Below are positions 34,861-42,011 of a DNA stretch of 64,000 nucleotides, piece by piece (the stretch's first letter is position 1; each line of letters opens with the position of its first letter). This stretch comes from Lachnospiraceae bacterium (GTDB lineage: Bacteria > Bacillota > Clostridia > Lachnospirales > Lachnospiraceae), in NCBI GenBank assembly GCA_017622845.1, contig JAGAQJ010000069.1, positions 1-64,000 on the forward strand, written 5' to 3'. Below the pieces are notes generated by a model. It worked only from the letters and a program-made list of their open reading frames with translations, had not been told where the DNA came from and did not search any database. The position numbers and the translations under genes are program-made.

Positions 34861-36615
34861 GTGTTGACACATGTAGAGAAAGCAAAAGAGCTTCTGAAGC
34901 AGGAATATCATTGCTCTCAGGCGCTTACAGGAGCATTTGCGGAGGATTTTGGCTTTAATGCCAGAAATGCTATGAAAATCAGCACGTGCTTTGGCAGCGG
35001 CATGCACCGGGGCGGTCTGTGCGGATGCATCACAGCAGCTATGCTGGTATTTGGCATGGCTTTCGGATTATATGATCCGCAGGACAAAGAACTGGAGGTG
35101 TACGGCTACAAAAAGGCGGAAGAATTTTATGAGCGTTTTTTTGAGAAAATGAACGGGAAGGTGCTGTGCAGGGAAATTCTGGGAGCTGATTTCTCAAAGC
35201 CTGAAGAACTTGTAAGGATACGGCAGGAAGGGCTTGTACAGAAGATATGCCCTCACGTTCTGGAAATGAGCATTGACATTATCGAGGACATTTTGAAAGA
35301 ACAGGAAGAAGATGAAGCATACATTCGTCTGAATCTGGCGGATTCTGAGAGCACAGCCGAGATGCAGACAGTCTTAAAGCGTGTGGATAAGCTTCAGAAA
35401 TTCCGAAAAAATGTACATGATATGCTGCTGACATCAGACAAAAAAATAGGCTTTATCCAGTTTGACATCAAGCGTTTTAAGATTATCAACGACCTCTATG
35501 GTGAAAAATTCGGCGATGAGGTTCTGTTTTTTATCAACGATAATCTGAAAAAGCTGTGCGGCGACAGGCAGTTTTTTATGAATCTCAGAAGTGATGTTTT
35601 TATCGTCGTCACGGAATACGAGACTGAGGAATCCCTTCTGGATTTTATCAATGAGATTGAAGGCATGCTTGTTTCCTTTAAGGATGTGAAAATCCAGCTT
35701 ACGTTCGGCGTATATTCCGTTGAGGATAAGAGCATGGAGATACGTCAGATGGAAGACCGGGCGGCTATGGCAAGGAAATCGGCTAAGACGAATGTCCTTA
35801 CCAATGTTCTGTTTTATAAGGAACAGTTTAAGGAGCTGCTTTACACACGCAAGTTTATAGAGGAAAACATGAATATCGCTGTGGAGGAAAAGCAATTTAA
35901 AATGTATCTGCAGCCTAAATACAGCATTTCCCAAAATAAGATTGTCGGCGCTGAGGCGCTTGTGCGCTGGATACATCCGGAAAGAGGAATGGTATATCCC
36001 AATGAATTTATACCTGTTTTGGAGGAAAACGGCTTTATCAAGCTGGTGGACTATTACATATGGGAGGAAGCAAGCCGGTTTATTAAAAAATGTGCGGATA
36101 TCGGCATTGAGGACTGCCCGATATCGGTGAATGTGTCAAGACACCATCTGAAAGACATAGAGTTCATGCATGTTCTGGTGGAGGACATTAAGAGCAACCG
36201 CATCGAAAAATCCCTTCTGGAGCTTGAGATTACAGAGACGGTCAACGACCAGCAGATTAGCCAGATGGCGATGCAGCTCAAGGCAGACGGATTCACCCTT
36301 TTAATGGACGATTTCGGAAGCGGATACTCATCGCTGAGTATGCTGCTGGAAACGCCGTTTGACGTGATTAAGCTTGACAAGAAGTTTATGGATAATATGA
36401 TGGCATCTGAGAAGGGCAAGCTAATCCTTGAGTATGTGGTTGCCATGGCAGAGAAGCTGGGACTGGGGCTTCTTGCAGAAGGCGTTGAGACAAGGGAGCA
36501 GGTGGAGCTTCTGCAGAAAATCGGGTGCGATAAGGTGCAGGGTTATTATTTTGCGAAGCCGATGCCGCAGGAGGAATTTTTCGAACTGCTGAAAAAAGAG
36601 AGACTCGCAGGTTAA
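34861..36615 (+). CDS. C_GCAxxG_C_C domain fused to degenerate GGDEF and intact EAL domains
   Basis: A 584-residue protein starting with GTG after GAAAGGGG; an ATG at 34804 is in frame but without a site. Residues ~1-140 form a C_GCAxxG_C_C domain with Cys18, Cys43, Cys54 and Cys56 (TCFGSGMHRGGLCGC), a redox- or metal-associated module. A GGDEF domain (about 175-335) has RSDVF in place of GGDEF and is probably inactive. The EAL domain (about 345-580) keeps AEALVRW, NVSRHHL, LEITET, DDFGSGYSSL and AEGVET, so c-di-GMP phosphodiesterase activity is likely. The arrangement suggests a redox- or metal-gated c-di-GMP hydrolase. Confidence 0.85.
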   Translation: MLTHVEKAKELLKQEYHCSQALTGAFAEDFGFNARNAMKISTCFGSGMHRGGLCGCITAAMLVFGMAFGLYDPQDKELEVYGYKKAEEFYERFFEKMNGKVLCREILGADFSKPEELVRIRQEGLVQKICPHVLEMSIDIIEDILKEQEEDEAYIRLNLADSESTAEMQTVLKRVDKLQKFRKNVHDMLLTSDKKIGFIQFDIKRFKIINDLYGEKFGDEVLFFINDNLKKLCGDRQFFMNLRSDVFIVVTEYETEESLLDFINEIEGMLVSFKDVKIQLTFGVYSVEDKSMEIRQMEDRAAMARKSAKTNVLTNVLFYKEQFKELLYTRKFIEENMNIAVEEKQFKMYLQPKYSISQNKIVGAEALVRWIHPERGMVYPNEFIPVLEENGFIKLVDYYIWEEASRFIKKCADIGIEDCPISVNVSRHHLKDIEFMHVLVEDIKSNRIEKSLLELEITETVNDQQISQMAMQLKADGFTLLMDDFGSGYSSLSMLLETPFDVIKLDKKFMDNMMASEKGKLILEYVVAMAEKLGLGLLAEGVETREQVELLQKIGCDKVQGYYFAKPMPQEEFFELLKKERLAG

Positions 36616-36629
36616 AAGGAGAAAAAGAT

Positions 36630-36932
36630 ATGGTAAAGCATGTAATATTGTGGCAGCTTAAAGATGAGCTGTCAGACAGTGAGAAGGTACAGGTAAAGGC
36701 AGGCATCAAGGAAGGGCTTGAAGCGCTTAAGGGCAGGATTGACGGACTGATTGACATAAAAGTAGAGATTAATCCGCTTGCTTCCTCGAATGCAGAGGTA
36801 ATGCTTGATTCAAGCTTTGAGAATGAGGAGGCATTGAAAGGTTATGCAGTGCATCCGGAGCATGTGGCAGTTGCAGACAGCCGTGTGCGCCCTTATACGA
36901 AGAGCAGAGTATGCATGGACTACCAGCTTTAA
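36630..36932 (+). CDS. Dabb (stress-responsive A/B barrel) family protein
   Basis: A 100-residue ferredoxin-like barrel protein: MVKHVILWQLKDEL at the start and YAVHPEHVAVADSRV in the conserved HP-H region are typical of Dabb proteins. Function is generally unknown; members are dimeric. It lies 14 bp after the EAL gene and has an AAGGAG site, so co-expression is likely. Confidence 0.88.
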   Translation: MVKHVILWQLKDELSDSEKVQVKAGIKEGLEALKGRIDGLIDIKVEINPLASSNAEVMLDSSFENEEALKGYAVHPEHVAVADSRVRPYTKSRVCMDYQL

Positions 36933-36937
36933 AAACT

Positions 36938-37329
36938 GTAACTGTTCAGCCCTTTATGCATTAACACCCGGACGAAAACGGCAGATAGTATCCCTCTGGC
37001 TGCCATTGGTTTCGAATGGGAATTTCCTAATACGATGAATCAAGGCTCTCGAATGAGGACGGAGCCGGCTCGAGTCGGCGTCCATGCCTCCGTCTCGCCT
37101 AAATTTGCCTCCGTGCAAATTTACTCCTGGGTATCAAGCATCGTATAAGGAAATATCACCATTCTCCACCGGGCAGCCTACAGGATACTATCTGCCGTTT
37201 TCTGTTCATTGAAACCATAAAGCTGGACAGTTATCAGTACACAGAAGGTCGGCAGTTCTCCGCCAGCCTGTTCCGGCATAGAACTGCCGAACTTCGTCCT
37301 GTCTGAAATAATCCATACGGCTGAACTTA
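36938..37329 (+). mobile_element. Long palindromic MITE-like repeat, copy A (about 390 bp)
   Basis: Starts GTAACTGTTCAGCC and ends GGCTGAACT, giving inverted termini. Internally it is a long imperfect palindrome: GGCAGATAGTATCC near 36980 faces GGATACTATCTGCC near 37184, around a core with GGAGCCGGCTCGAGTCGGC. It is ~90% like copy B at 39147 but has ~40 extra bases near 37258-37305. TAAAAACT on the left resembles AAAAAACT on the right (7 of 8), a possible target duplication. No ORF. It ends ~30 bp before the tRNA-Glu promoter. Confidence 0.8.
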
Positions 37330-37359
37330 AAAAAACTTGATGAAATTTCAAAAAAGTAC

Positions 37360-37388
37360 TTGCTTTTTTGAAAAAACTGTTGTATGAT
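37360..37388 (+). promoter_or_regulatory. tRNA-Glu promoter
   Basis: TTGCTT (37360-37365) and TATGAT (37383-37388), 17-bp spacing, with an A-rich upstream tract ATTTCAAAAAAG. Confidence 0.6.
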
Positions 37389-37438
37389 TTAATGGCTGTC
37401 AGTGATACAGAGAATATGGCAGCAAATATAACAGGTAT

Positions 37439-37510
37439 GGCTCGTTGGTCAAGCGGTTAAGACGTCGCCCTCTCACGGCGAAAACAGGGGTTCGATTCCC
37501 CTACGAGCTG
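37439..37510 (+). tRNA. tRNA-Glu (CTC anticodon)
   Basis: A 72-nt cloverleaf: acceptor GGCTCGT/ACGAGCT (G-U at the end), D-arm with GGTCAAGCGGTTAAG, anticodon stem TCGCC/GGCGA with loop CTCTCAC (anticodon CTC, codon GAG), and T-arm AGGGG-TTCGATT-CCCCT. CCA is not encoded. It is a single-gene transcript followed by a terminator. Confidence 0.93.
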
Positions 37511-37538
37511 TTGACTGTTTTATACAGCCCAACCCGAT

Positions 37539-37576
37539 AAAATCTTAAATTTCAGAAATGGAGTTTAAGATTTTTT
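37539..37576 (+). terminator. Terminator after tRNA-Glu
   Basis: AAAATCTTAAA (37539-37549) and TTTAAGATTTT (37564-37574) form an 11-bp stem followed by T. Confidence 0.8.
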
Positions 37577-37586
37577 AATTTTTATG

Positions 37587-37618
37587 CACTTGTTAAGTGA
37601 TTCATTTTACAGTATAAT
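37587..37618 (+). promoter_or_regulatory. Citrate synthase promoter with palindrome over -35
   Basis: TTGTTA (37590-37595) and TATAAT (37613-37618), 17-bp spacing. CACTTGTTAAGTG (37587-37599) is a palindrome across the -35 box and could be an operator. Confidence 0.65.
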
Positions 37619-37670
37619 ATTAAATGAGGTATATTAACAGATTAGATAAAATAAAGAAAGGGTGTTGTGA

Positions 37671-39089
37671 ATGGGAATAAAGAGTGAGGAAAGTATTAGA
37701 AAGTTTACGCATAAATATGCAAAAGTGTGCGTGGACAACAACGCCATTGATTCGGGGCTTTTTGATGAATACGGTGTGAAAAGAGGATTGCGTGATAAGA
37801 ACGGTAAGGGAGTGCTTTCCGGATTGACGAATATTTCGCTGATAAAGTCTTCGGAGGAGATTGACGGCAAGAGCGTGCCCTGTGACGGAGAGCTTTACTA
37901 CAGAGGCTACAATATCTTCGATCTGGTCAGGGGATTTCAGAGTGATGACCGTTTCGGCTTTGACGAATGTGCGTATCTGCTGTTGTTCGGAAATCTGCCG
38001 GATGCAGAGCAGCTTATGGAGTTTAAGAAAACGCTGGGCTACAGCATGACGCTTCCGACAAATTTTGTCAGAGATGTTATCATGAAGGCGCCAAGCCATG
38101 ATATTATGAACTCGCTGACAAAGAGCGTGCTGACACTGGCATCGTATGATGACAGCGTGATGGATATGTCGCTTGACAATGTGCTCAGGCAGAGCCTTAT
38201 GCTGATCAGCGTCTTCCCGATGTTATCTGTATATGGATATCATGCATACAATCATTATGAGTGTGATGACAGCTTATATATACACAGACCGGATCCGAGA
38301 CTTTCCACAGCGGAGAATCTGCTTAGAATGCTGAGACCGGATATGTCCTATACTCCGATTGAGGCAAAGGTTCTTGATGCGGCTCTGGTGCTTCATATGG
38401 AGCACGGCGGCGGAAATAATTCGACATTTACGACCAGAGTCGTAACAAGCGCAGGTTCCGATACGTATTCTGTTATCGCTGCGGCGCTTTCATCGCTTAA
38501 GGGACCGAAACACGGCGGCGCCAATATAAAGGTCGTGCAGATGATGGAGGACTTAAGAAGAAATGTAGATGACATTACAGATGAAGATCAGGTACGTGCA
38601 TATCTGTATAAGCTCCTGAACAAAGAGGCGTTTGACCGAAGCGGACTGATTTATGGCATGGGACACGCAGTTTATTCCATATCGGACCCAAGGGCAAAGG
38701 TATTCAAGGCTTTCGTAGAGAAGCTTGCAAATGAAAAGAACCGCCATAAGGATTTCGAGCTTTACTCCATGATTGAAAGGCTTGCGCCGGAAGTAATTGC
38801 CGAAAAGTGCAGGATATACAAGGGCGTCAGTGCCAATGTGGACTTCTACAGCGGATTTGTGTACAGCATGCTTGATATTCCTTTGGAGCTGTATACGCCG
38901 ATATTTGCGATTGCGCGTATTGTCGGCTGGAGCGCACACCGCATGGAGGAACTGATTAATGTTGACAAGATTATCAGACCGGCATATAAGAGCATTGTGA
39001 CTTTGAAGCCGTATCAGTCGCTTAAAGACCGTTCCACGCCGAAACTTGACGGCCATGATGATAAGGTCTATCAGCTTCCGATGAATTAG
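37671..39089 (+). CDS. gltA: Citrate/2-methylcitrate synthase family protein
   Basis: A 472-residue citrate synthase: catalytic region LHMEHGGGNNSTFTTRVVTS, GPKHGGAN, GMGHAVYSISDPRAK and VDFYSGFVYSMLDIP with the catalytic His and Asp residues. It condenses acetyl-CoA with oxaloacetate, in such anaerobes mainly for glutamate synthesis. It is longer than the ~370-430 of typical enzymes because of an extended N-terminus (about 1-60), usual in the clostridial group. No other TCA gene is nearby. It has its own promoter. Confidence 0.93.
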   Translation: MGIKSEESIRKFTHKYAKVCVDNNAIDSGLFDEYGVKRGLRDKNGKGVLSGLTNISLIKSSEEIDGKSVPCDGELYYRGYNIFDLVRGFQSDDRFGFDECAYLLLFGNLPDAEQLMEFKKTLGYSMTLPTNFVRDVIMKAPSHDIMNSLTKSVLTLASYDDSVMDMSLDNVLRQSLMLISVFPMLSVYGYHAYNHYECDDSLYIHRPDPRLSTAENLLRMLRPDMSYTPIEAKVLDAALVLHMEHGGGNNSTFTTRVVTSAGSDTYSVIAAALSSLKGPKHGGANIKVVQMMEDLRRNVDDITDEDQVRAYLYKLLNKEAFDRSGLIYGMGHAVYSISDPRAKVFKAFVEKLANEKNRHKDFELYSMIERLAPEVIAEKCRIYKGVSANVDFYSGFVYSMLDIPLELYTPIFAIARIVGWSAHRMEELINVDKIIRPAYKSIVTLKPYQSLKDRSTPKLDGHDDKVYQLPMN

Positions 39090-39146
39090 TATAACCCGCT
39101 TTAAGGAACCTTACGTTTGATAAGGCTGGATTGTTGCTTTGGGAAA

Positions 39147-39500
39147 GTAACAGTTCAGCCTTTTATGCATTCGTATCCGGACGAAAGCGGCAGATAGTAT
39201 CCCTCCGGCTGCCATTGGTTCCGAATGGGAATTTCCTAACACGATGAATCAAGGCTTTCTAATGAGGACGGAGCCGGCTCGAGTCGGCATCCATGCCTCC
39301 GTCTCGCCTAAATTTGCTTCCGTGCAAATTTACTCCTGGGTATTTACCATCGTATAAGGAAATATCACCATTCTCCACCGGGCAGCCTGCAGGATACTAT
39401 CTGCCGTTTTCTGTTCATTGAAACCATAAAGCTGGACAGTTGTCAGTACACAGAAGGTCGGCAGTCTTGATTAAAATAATCCATAAGGCTGAACTGCTGC
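39147..39500 (+). mobile_element. Long palindromic MITE-like repeat, copy B (354 bp)
   Basis: Begins GTAACAGTTCAGCC (39147-39160) and ends GGCTGAACTGCTGC (39487-39500), 12 of 14 matching as inverted repeats. The interior is a long imperfect palindrome around the same core as copy A. TTTGGGAAA on the left and CTTGAGAAA on the right (7 of 9) are a probable worn target duplication. No ORF. It ends 30 bp before the rimP-operon promoter. Confidence 0.82.
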
Positions 39501-39530
39501 CTTGAGAAAGAAGAAATTTCAAAAAATATA

Positions 39531-39559
39531 TTGCATTTTGTAAATGATGGTGGTAAACT
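39531..39559 (+). promoter_or_regulatory. Promoter of the rimP-nusA-infB operon
   Basis: TTGCAT (39531-39536) and TAAACT (39554-39559), 17-bp spacing, with an ATTTCAAAAAATA tract upstream like that at the tRNA promoter. Confidence 0.6.
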
Positions 39560-39589
39560 AAATACAGTTAAATGAATGCTAGATGATAA

Positions 39590-39616
39590 AGAGTGGACTT
39601 GCGAGTCCACTCTTTT
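39590..39616 (+). terminator. Leader terminator/attenuator before rimP
   Basis: AGAGTGGACT (39590-39599) and AGTCCACTCT (39604-39613) form a perfect 10-bp stem with loop TGCG, followed by a short T run. It lies between the operon promoter and rimP, so read-through or antitermination is implied; the nusA-operon context makes NusA autoregulation a natural hypothesis. Confidence 0.7.
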
Positions 39617-39687
39617 GTTCATGACAACAGAAAGTCCGCGATGCGTGCTTTTATGTGTATGGAAAGCGTATGATATGAGGTGAATGA

Positions 39688-40164
39688 ATGGCAAAAAAAG
39701 ATTCATATGAAGAACGTGCAGAAGCGCTGCTGGAGCCTGTTGCGGCGGCAAACGGCTGCGAAATTTACGATGTGGAGTATGTGAAAGAAGGGGGTGACTG
39801 GTATCTGAGAGCTTATATTGATAAGCCTGACGGTGTCAATATTGTTGACTGCGAGAATGTCAGCCGTGCTTTTTCCGATAAGCTGGATGAGGAGGATTTT
39901 ATCCCTGATGCCTATATTCTTGAGGTATCAAGTCCAGGGCTTGGCAGGGCGCTCAAAAAGGACAGACACCTTGAAAAGAGCCTTGGCGATGAAGTTGAGG
40001 TAAAAACCTATAAGCCGATTGAGCGGCAGAAAGAATTTATCGGTATCCTGAAAGCATATGATAAGGATACTGTCACCATAGAAATAGAAAACGGTTCAGA
40101 GACAAAGGATATGGTCTTTGCCAAATCTGATATAGCCATTATCAGGTTAACACTGGATTTTTAA
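39688..40164 (+). CDS. rimP: Ribosome maturation factor RimP
   Basis: A 158-residue protein needed for 30S assembly. YIDKPDGVNIVDCENVSR and LEVSSPGLGRALKKDRH are the conserved RimP blocks (N-terminal KH-like and C-terminal SH3-like domains). RBS GAGGTG. First gene of the operon; nusA starts 21 bp on. Confidence 0.96.
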   Translation: MAKKDSYEERAEALLEPVAAANGCEIYDVEYVKEGGDWYLRAYIDKPDGVNIVDCENVSRAFSDKLDEEDFIPDAYILEVSSPGLGRALKKDRHLEKSLGDEVEVKTYKPIERQKEFIGILKAYDKDTVTIEIENGSETKDMVFAKSDIAIIRLTLDF

Positions 40165-40185
40165 CTTTAGGAGGGTAAAGGAAAA

Positions 40186-41424
40186 ATGAATAAGGAATTA
40201 ATGGAAGCGCTTAATATTCTTGAGAAGGAGAAGGAAATCAGCAAGGAGACTCTCTTTGAGGCGATTGAAAATTCCCTTCTGACCGCCTGCAGGAATCACT
40301 TTGGAAAGGCTGATAACATCACGGTGCAGATTGACAGAGATACTTGTGATTTCCTTGTATACGCCACAAAGGATATCGTTGCAACGCCGGAGGAGGTTGA
40401 GGATGAGGTTACCCAGATTTGCATTGATGATGCTGTTCAAATCTCAAAAAGTTCAGTGATTGGCGGTACGGTTAATGTAGAGATTAAGTCAAAAGAATTT
40501 GGGCGTATCGCCACGCAGAATGCTAAAAACGTGATTCTGCAGAAAATCCGCGAAGAGGAGCGTAGTGTCGTTTATAATCAGTTCTATGAGAAAGAGAAAG
40601 ACGTTGTTACCGGCATTGTGCAGCGTTATATGGGAAGAAATATCAGTATTAACCTTGGCAAGGCGGATGCCGTGTTAAATGAGGCGGAGCAGGTAAAGGG
40701 CGAGGAGTTCAAACCGACAGAGCGCATCAAGGTATATATTCTGGAAGTAAAAAATACGCCCAAGGGGCCAAGAATCCTTGTCAGCAGAACGCATCCGGAA
40801 CTGGTAAAGAGGCTTTTTGAGGCTGAGGTGACAGAGATTAAGGACGGAACGGTAGAGATTATGAGCATTGCCCGTGAAGCGGGAAGCCGTACAAAGCTTG
40901 CAGTGAGAACGAATAATCCAAACGTTGATGCAGTCGGCGCATGTGTCGGCATGAACGGAGCCAGGGTCAATGCGATTGTTGAGGAGCTGCGCGGTGAGAA
41001 GATAGACATTGTGAACTGGGATGAGAATCCGGGCAACTTTATCCAGAATGCGTTGTCTCCTGCCAAGATTGTAGCGGTGTTTGCCGATCCGGATGAAAAG
41101 ACTGCCAAGGTTGTTGTTCCGGATTATCAGCTTTCTCTTGCTATTGGTAAGGAAGGACAGAATGCAAGACTTGCAGCCAGACTGACCGGCTACAAGATTG
41201 ATATTAAGTCCGAGACGCAGGCAAAGGACGCTGAAGGCTTCCGTTATGAGGACTATCTGTATGATGAGGACGGAGATGTCTACTACGAGGAGGAATACGA
41301 GGAAGGCGAGTATGACGAGTCTGAGGAGGCAGCAGAGGAAGACTCCGTGGAGATTTCAGAGGAGGCAGCAGAGGAAGGCTCCGTGGAGATTTCAGAGGAA
41401 GCAGCAGAGGAGACTGAGGAGTAA
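40186..41424 (+). CDS. nusA: Transcription termination/antitermination factor NusA
   Basis: A 412-residue NusA: N-terminal RNAP-binding domain, S1 domain (about 130-200, FGRIATQNAKN preceding), and KH1-KH2 (about 210-345; GACVGMNGARVNAIVEELRG and SLAIGKEGQNARLAARLTG). There is no C-terminal acidic-repeat domain of the E. coli kind. The tail is instead a highly acidic stretch made of a 12-residue repeat (36-nt unit at 41323-41412, core EEAAEEDSVEIS). It controls pausing and termination. Confidence 0.95.
   Translation: MNKELMEALNILEKEKEISKETLFEAIENSLLTACRNHFGKADNITVQIDRDTCDFLVYATKDIVATPEEVEDEVTQICIDDAVQISKSSVIGGTVNVEIKSKEFGRIATQNAKNVILQKIREEERSVVYNQFYEKEKDVVTGIVQRYMGRNISINLGKADAVLNEAEQVKGEEFKPTERIKVYILEVKNTPKGPRILVSRTHPELVKRLFEAEVTEIKDGTVEIMSIAREAGSRTKLAVRTNNPNVDAVGACVGMNGARVNAIVEELRGEKIDIVNWDENPGNFIQNALSPAKIVAVFADPDEKTAKVVVPDYQLSLAIGKEGQNARLAARLTGYKIDIKSETQAKDAEGFRYEDYLYDEDGDVYYEEEYEEGEYDESEEAAEEDSVEISEEAAEEGSVEISEEAAEETEE
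41323..41412 (+). repeat. 36-nt tandem repeat in the nusA 3' end
   Basis: Two full units (41323-41358, 41359-41394) and a half unit encode EEAAEEDSVEIS and EEAAEEGSVEIS then EEAAEE. Length variation between strains is likely. Confidence 0.8.
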
Positions 41425-41691
41425 ATGGCAAAAAAGGTTCCGTTAAGACAATGTATCGGCTGCGGTGAGATGAAAGGCAAAAAGGAAATGCTGAGAATCC
41501 TCCGCACAGAGGAGGAAGGCATTATACTGGATGCTACCGGCAGGAAAAACGGCAGAGGAGCATACATATGCCCAAATCTTGAATGCATGAAAAAGGCAAG
41601 AAAGTCAAAAGGACTGGAGAGGGCATTTAAGATGAGTGTGCCGGAGGAAGTTTACGACAGTCTGACAAAGGAGATAGAGTTATTTGAATAA
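41425..41691 (+). CDS. rnpM: RNase P modulator RnpM (YlxR, DUF448)
   Basis: An 88-residue YlxR-fold RNA-binding protein: LRQCIGCGEMKGKKEMLRI and NGRGAYICPNLECMKKA are the conserved parts. YlxR of Bacillus binds RNase P RNA and modulates processing. It starts immediately after the nusA stop. Confidence 0.93.
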   Translation: MAKKVPLRQCIGCGEMKGKKEMLRILRTEEEGIILDATGRKNGRGAYICPNLECMKKARKSKGLERAFKMSVPEEVYDSLTKEIELFE

Positions 41692-42010
41692 AATATATTC
41701 CATGTTAGGGCTTGCAACGAAGGCAGGCAAGGTAGCAAGTGGAGAATTTGCAACTGACAAAAGCGTGAAATGCGGCAAAGCATGGCTTGTTATTGTGTCA
41801 GAGGATGCATCAGATAATACGAAGAAGATGTTTTCCAATATGTGTGAGTTTTACGGGGTTCCGAGATATTTTTACGGGACGAAGGAAGAGCTTGGACATG
41901 CGATTGGAAAGGCTATGCGTTCATCTCTTGCAATTACAGATGAAAACTTCGCAAAATCATTAATAAAGCATCTGGAACAATCTGTTAAGCGTGAGGGTGA
42001 GGAGGAGTAA
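41684..42010 (+). CDS. L7Ae-family ribosomal protein YlxQ
   Basis: A 108-residue L7Ae/L30e-type protein: [16 protein letters not shown] and [16 protein letters not shown] match the YlxQ family, which binds kink-turn RNA. Translation probably starts at TTG 41684, after AAAGGAG, overlapping rnpM by 8 bp; an ATG at 41702 (MLGLATKAG) is the alternative. Its place between rnpM and infB is fixed in Firmicutes. Confidence 0.9.
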   Translation: MNKIYSMLGLATKAGKVASGEFATDKSVKCGKAWLVIVSEDASDNTKKMFSNMCEFYGVPRYFYGTKEELGHAIGKAMRSSLAITDENFAKSLIKHLEQSVKREGEEE

Positions 42011-42011
42011 T

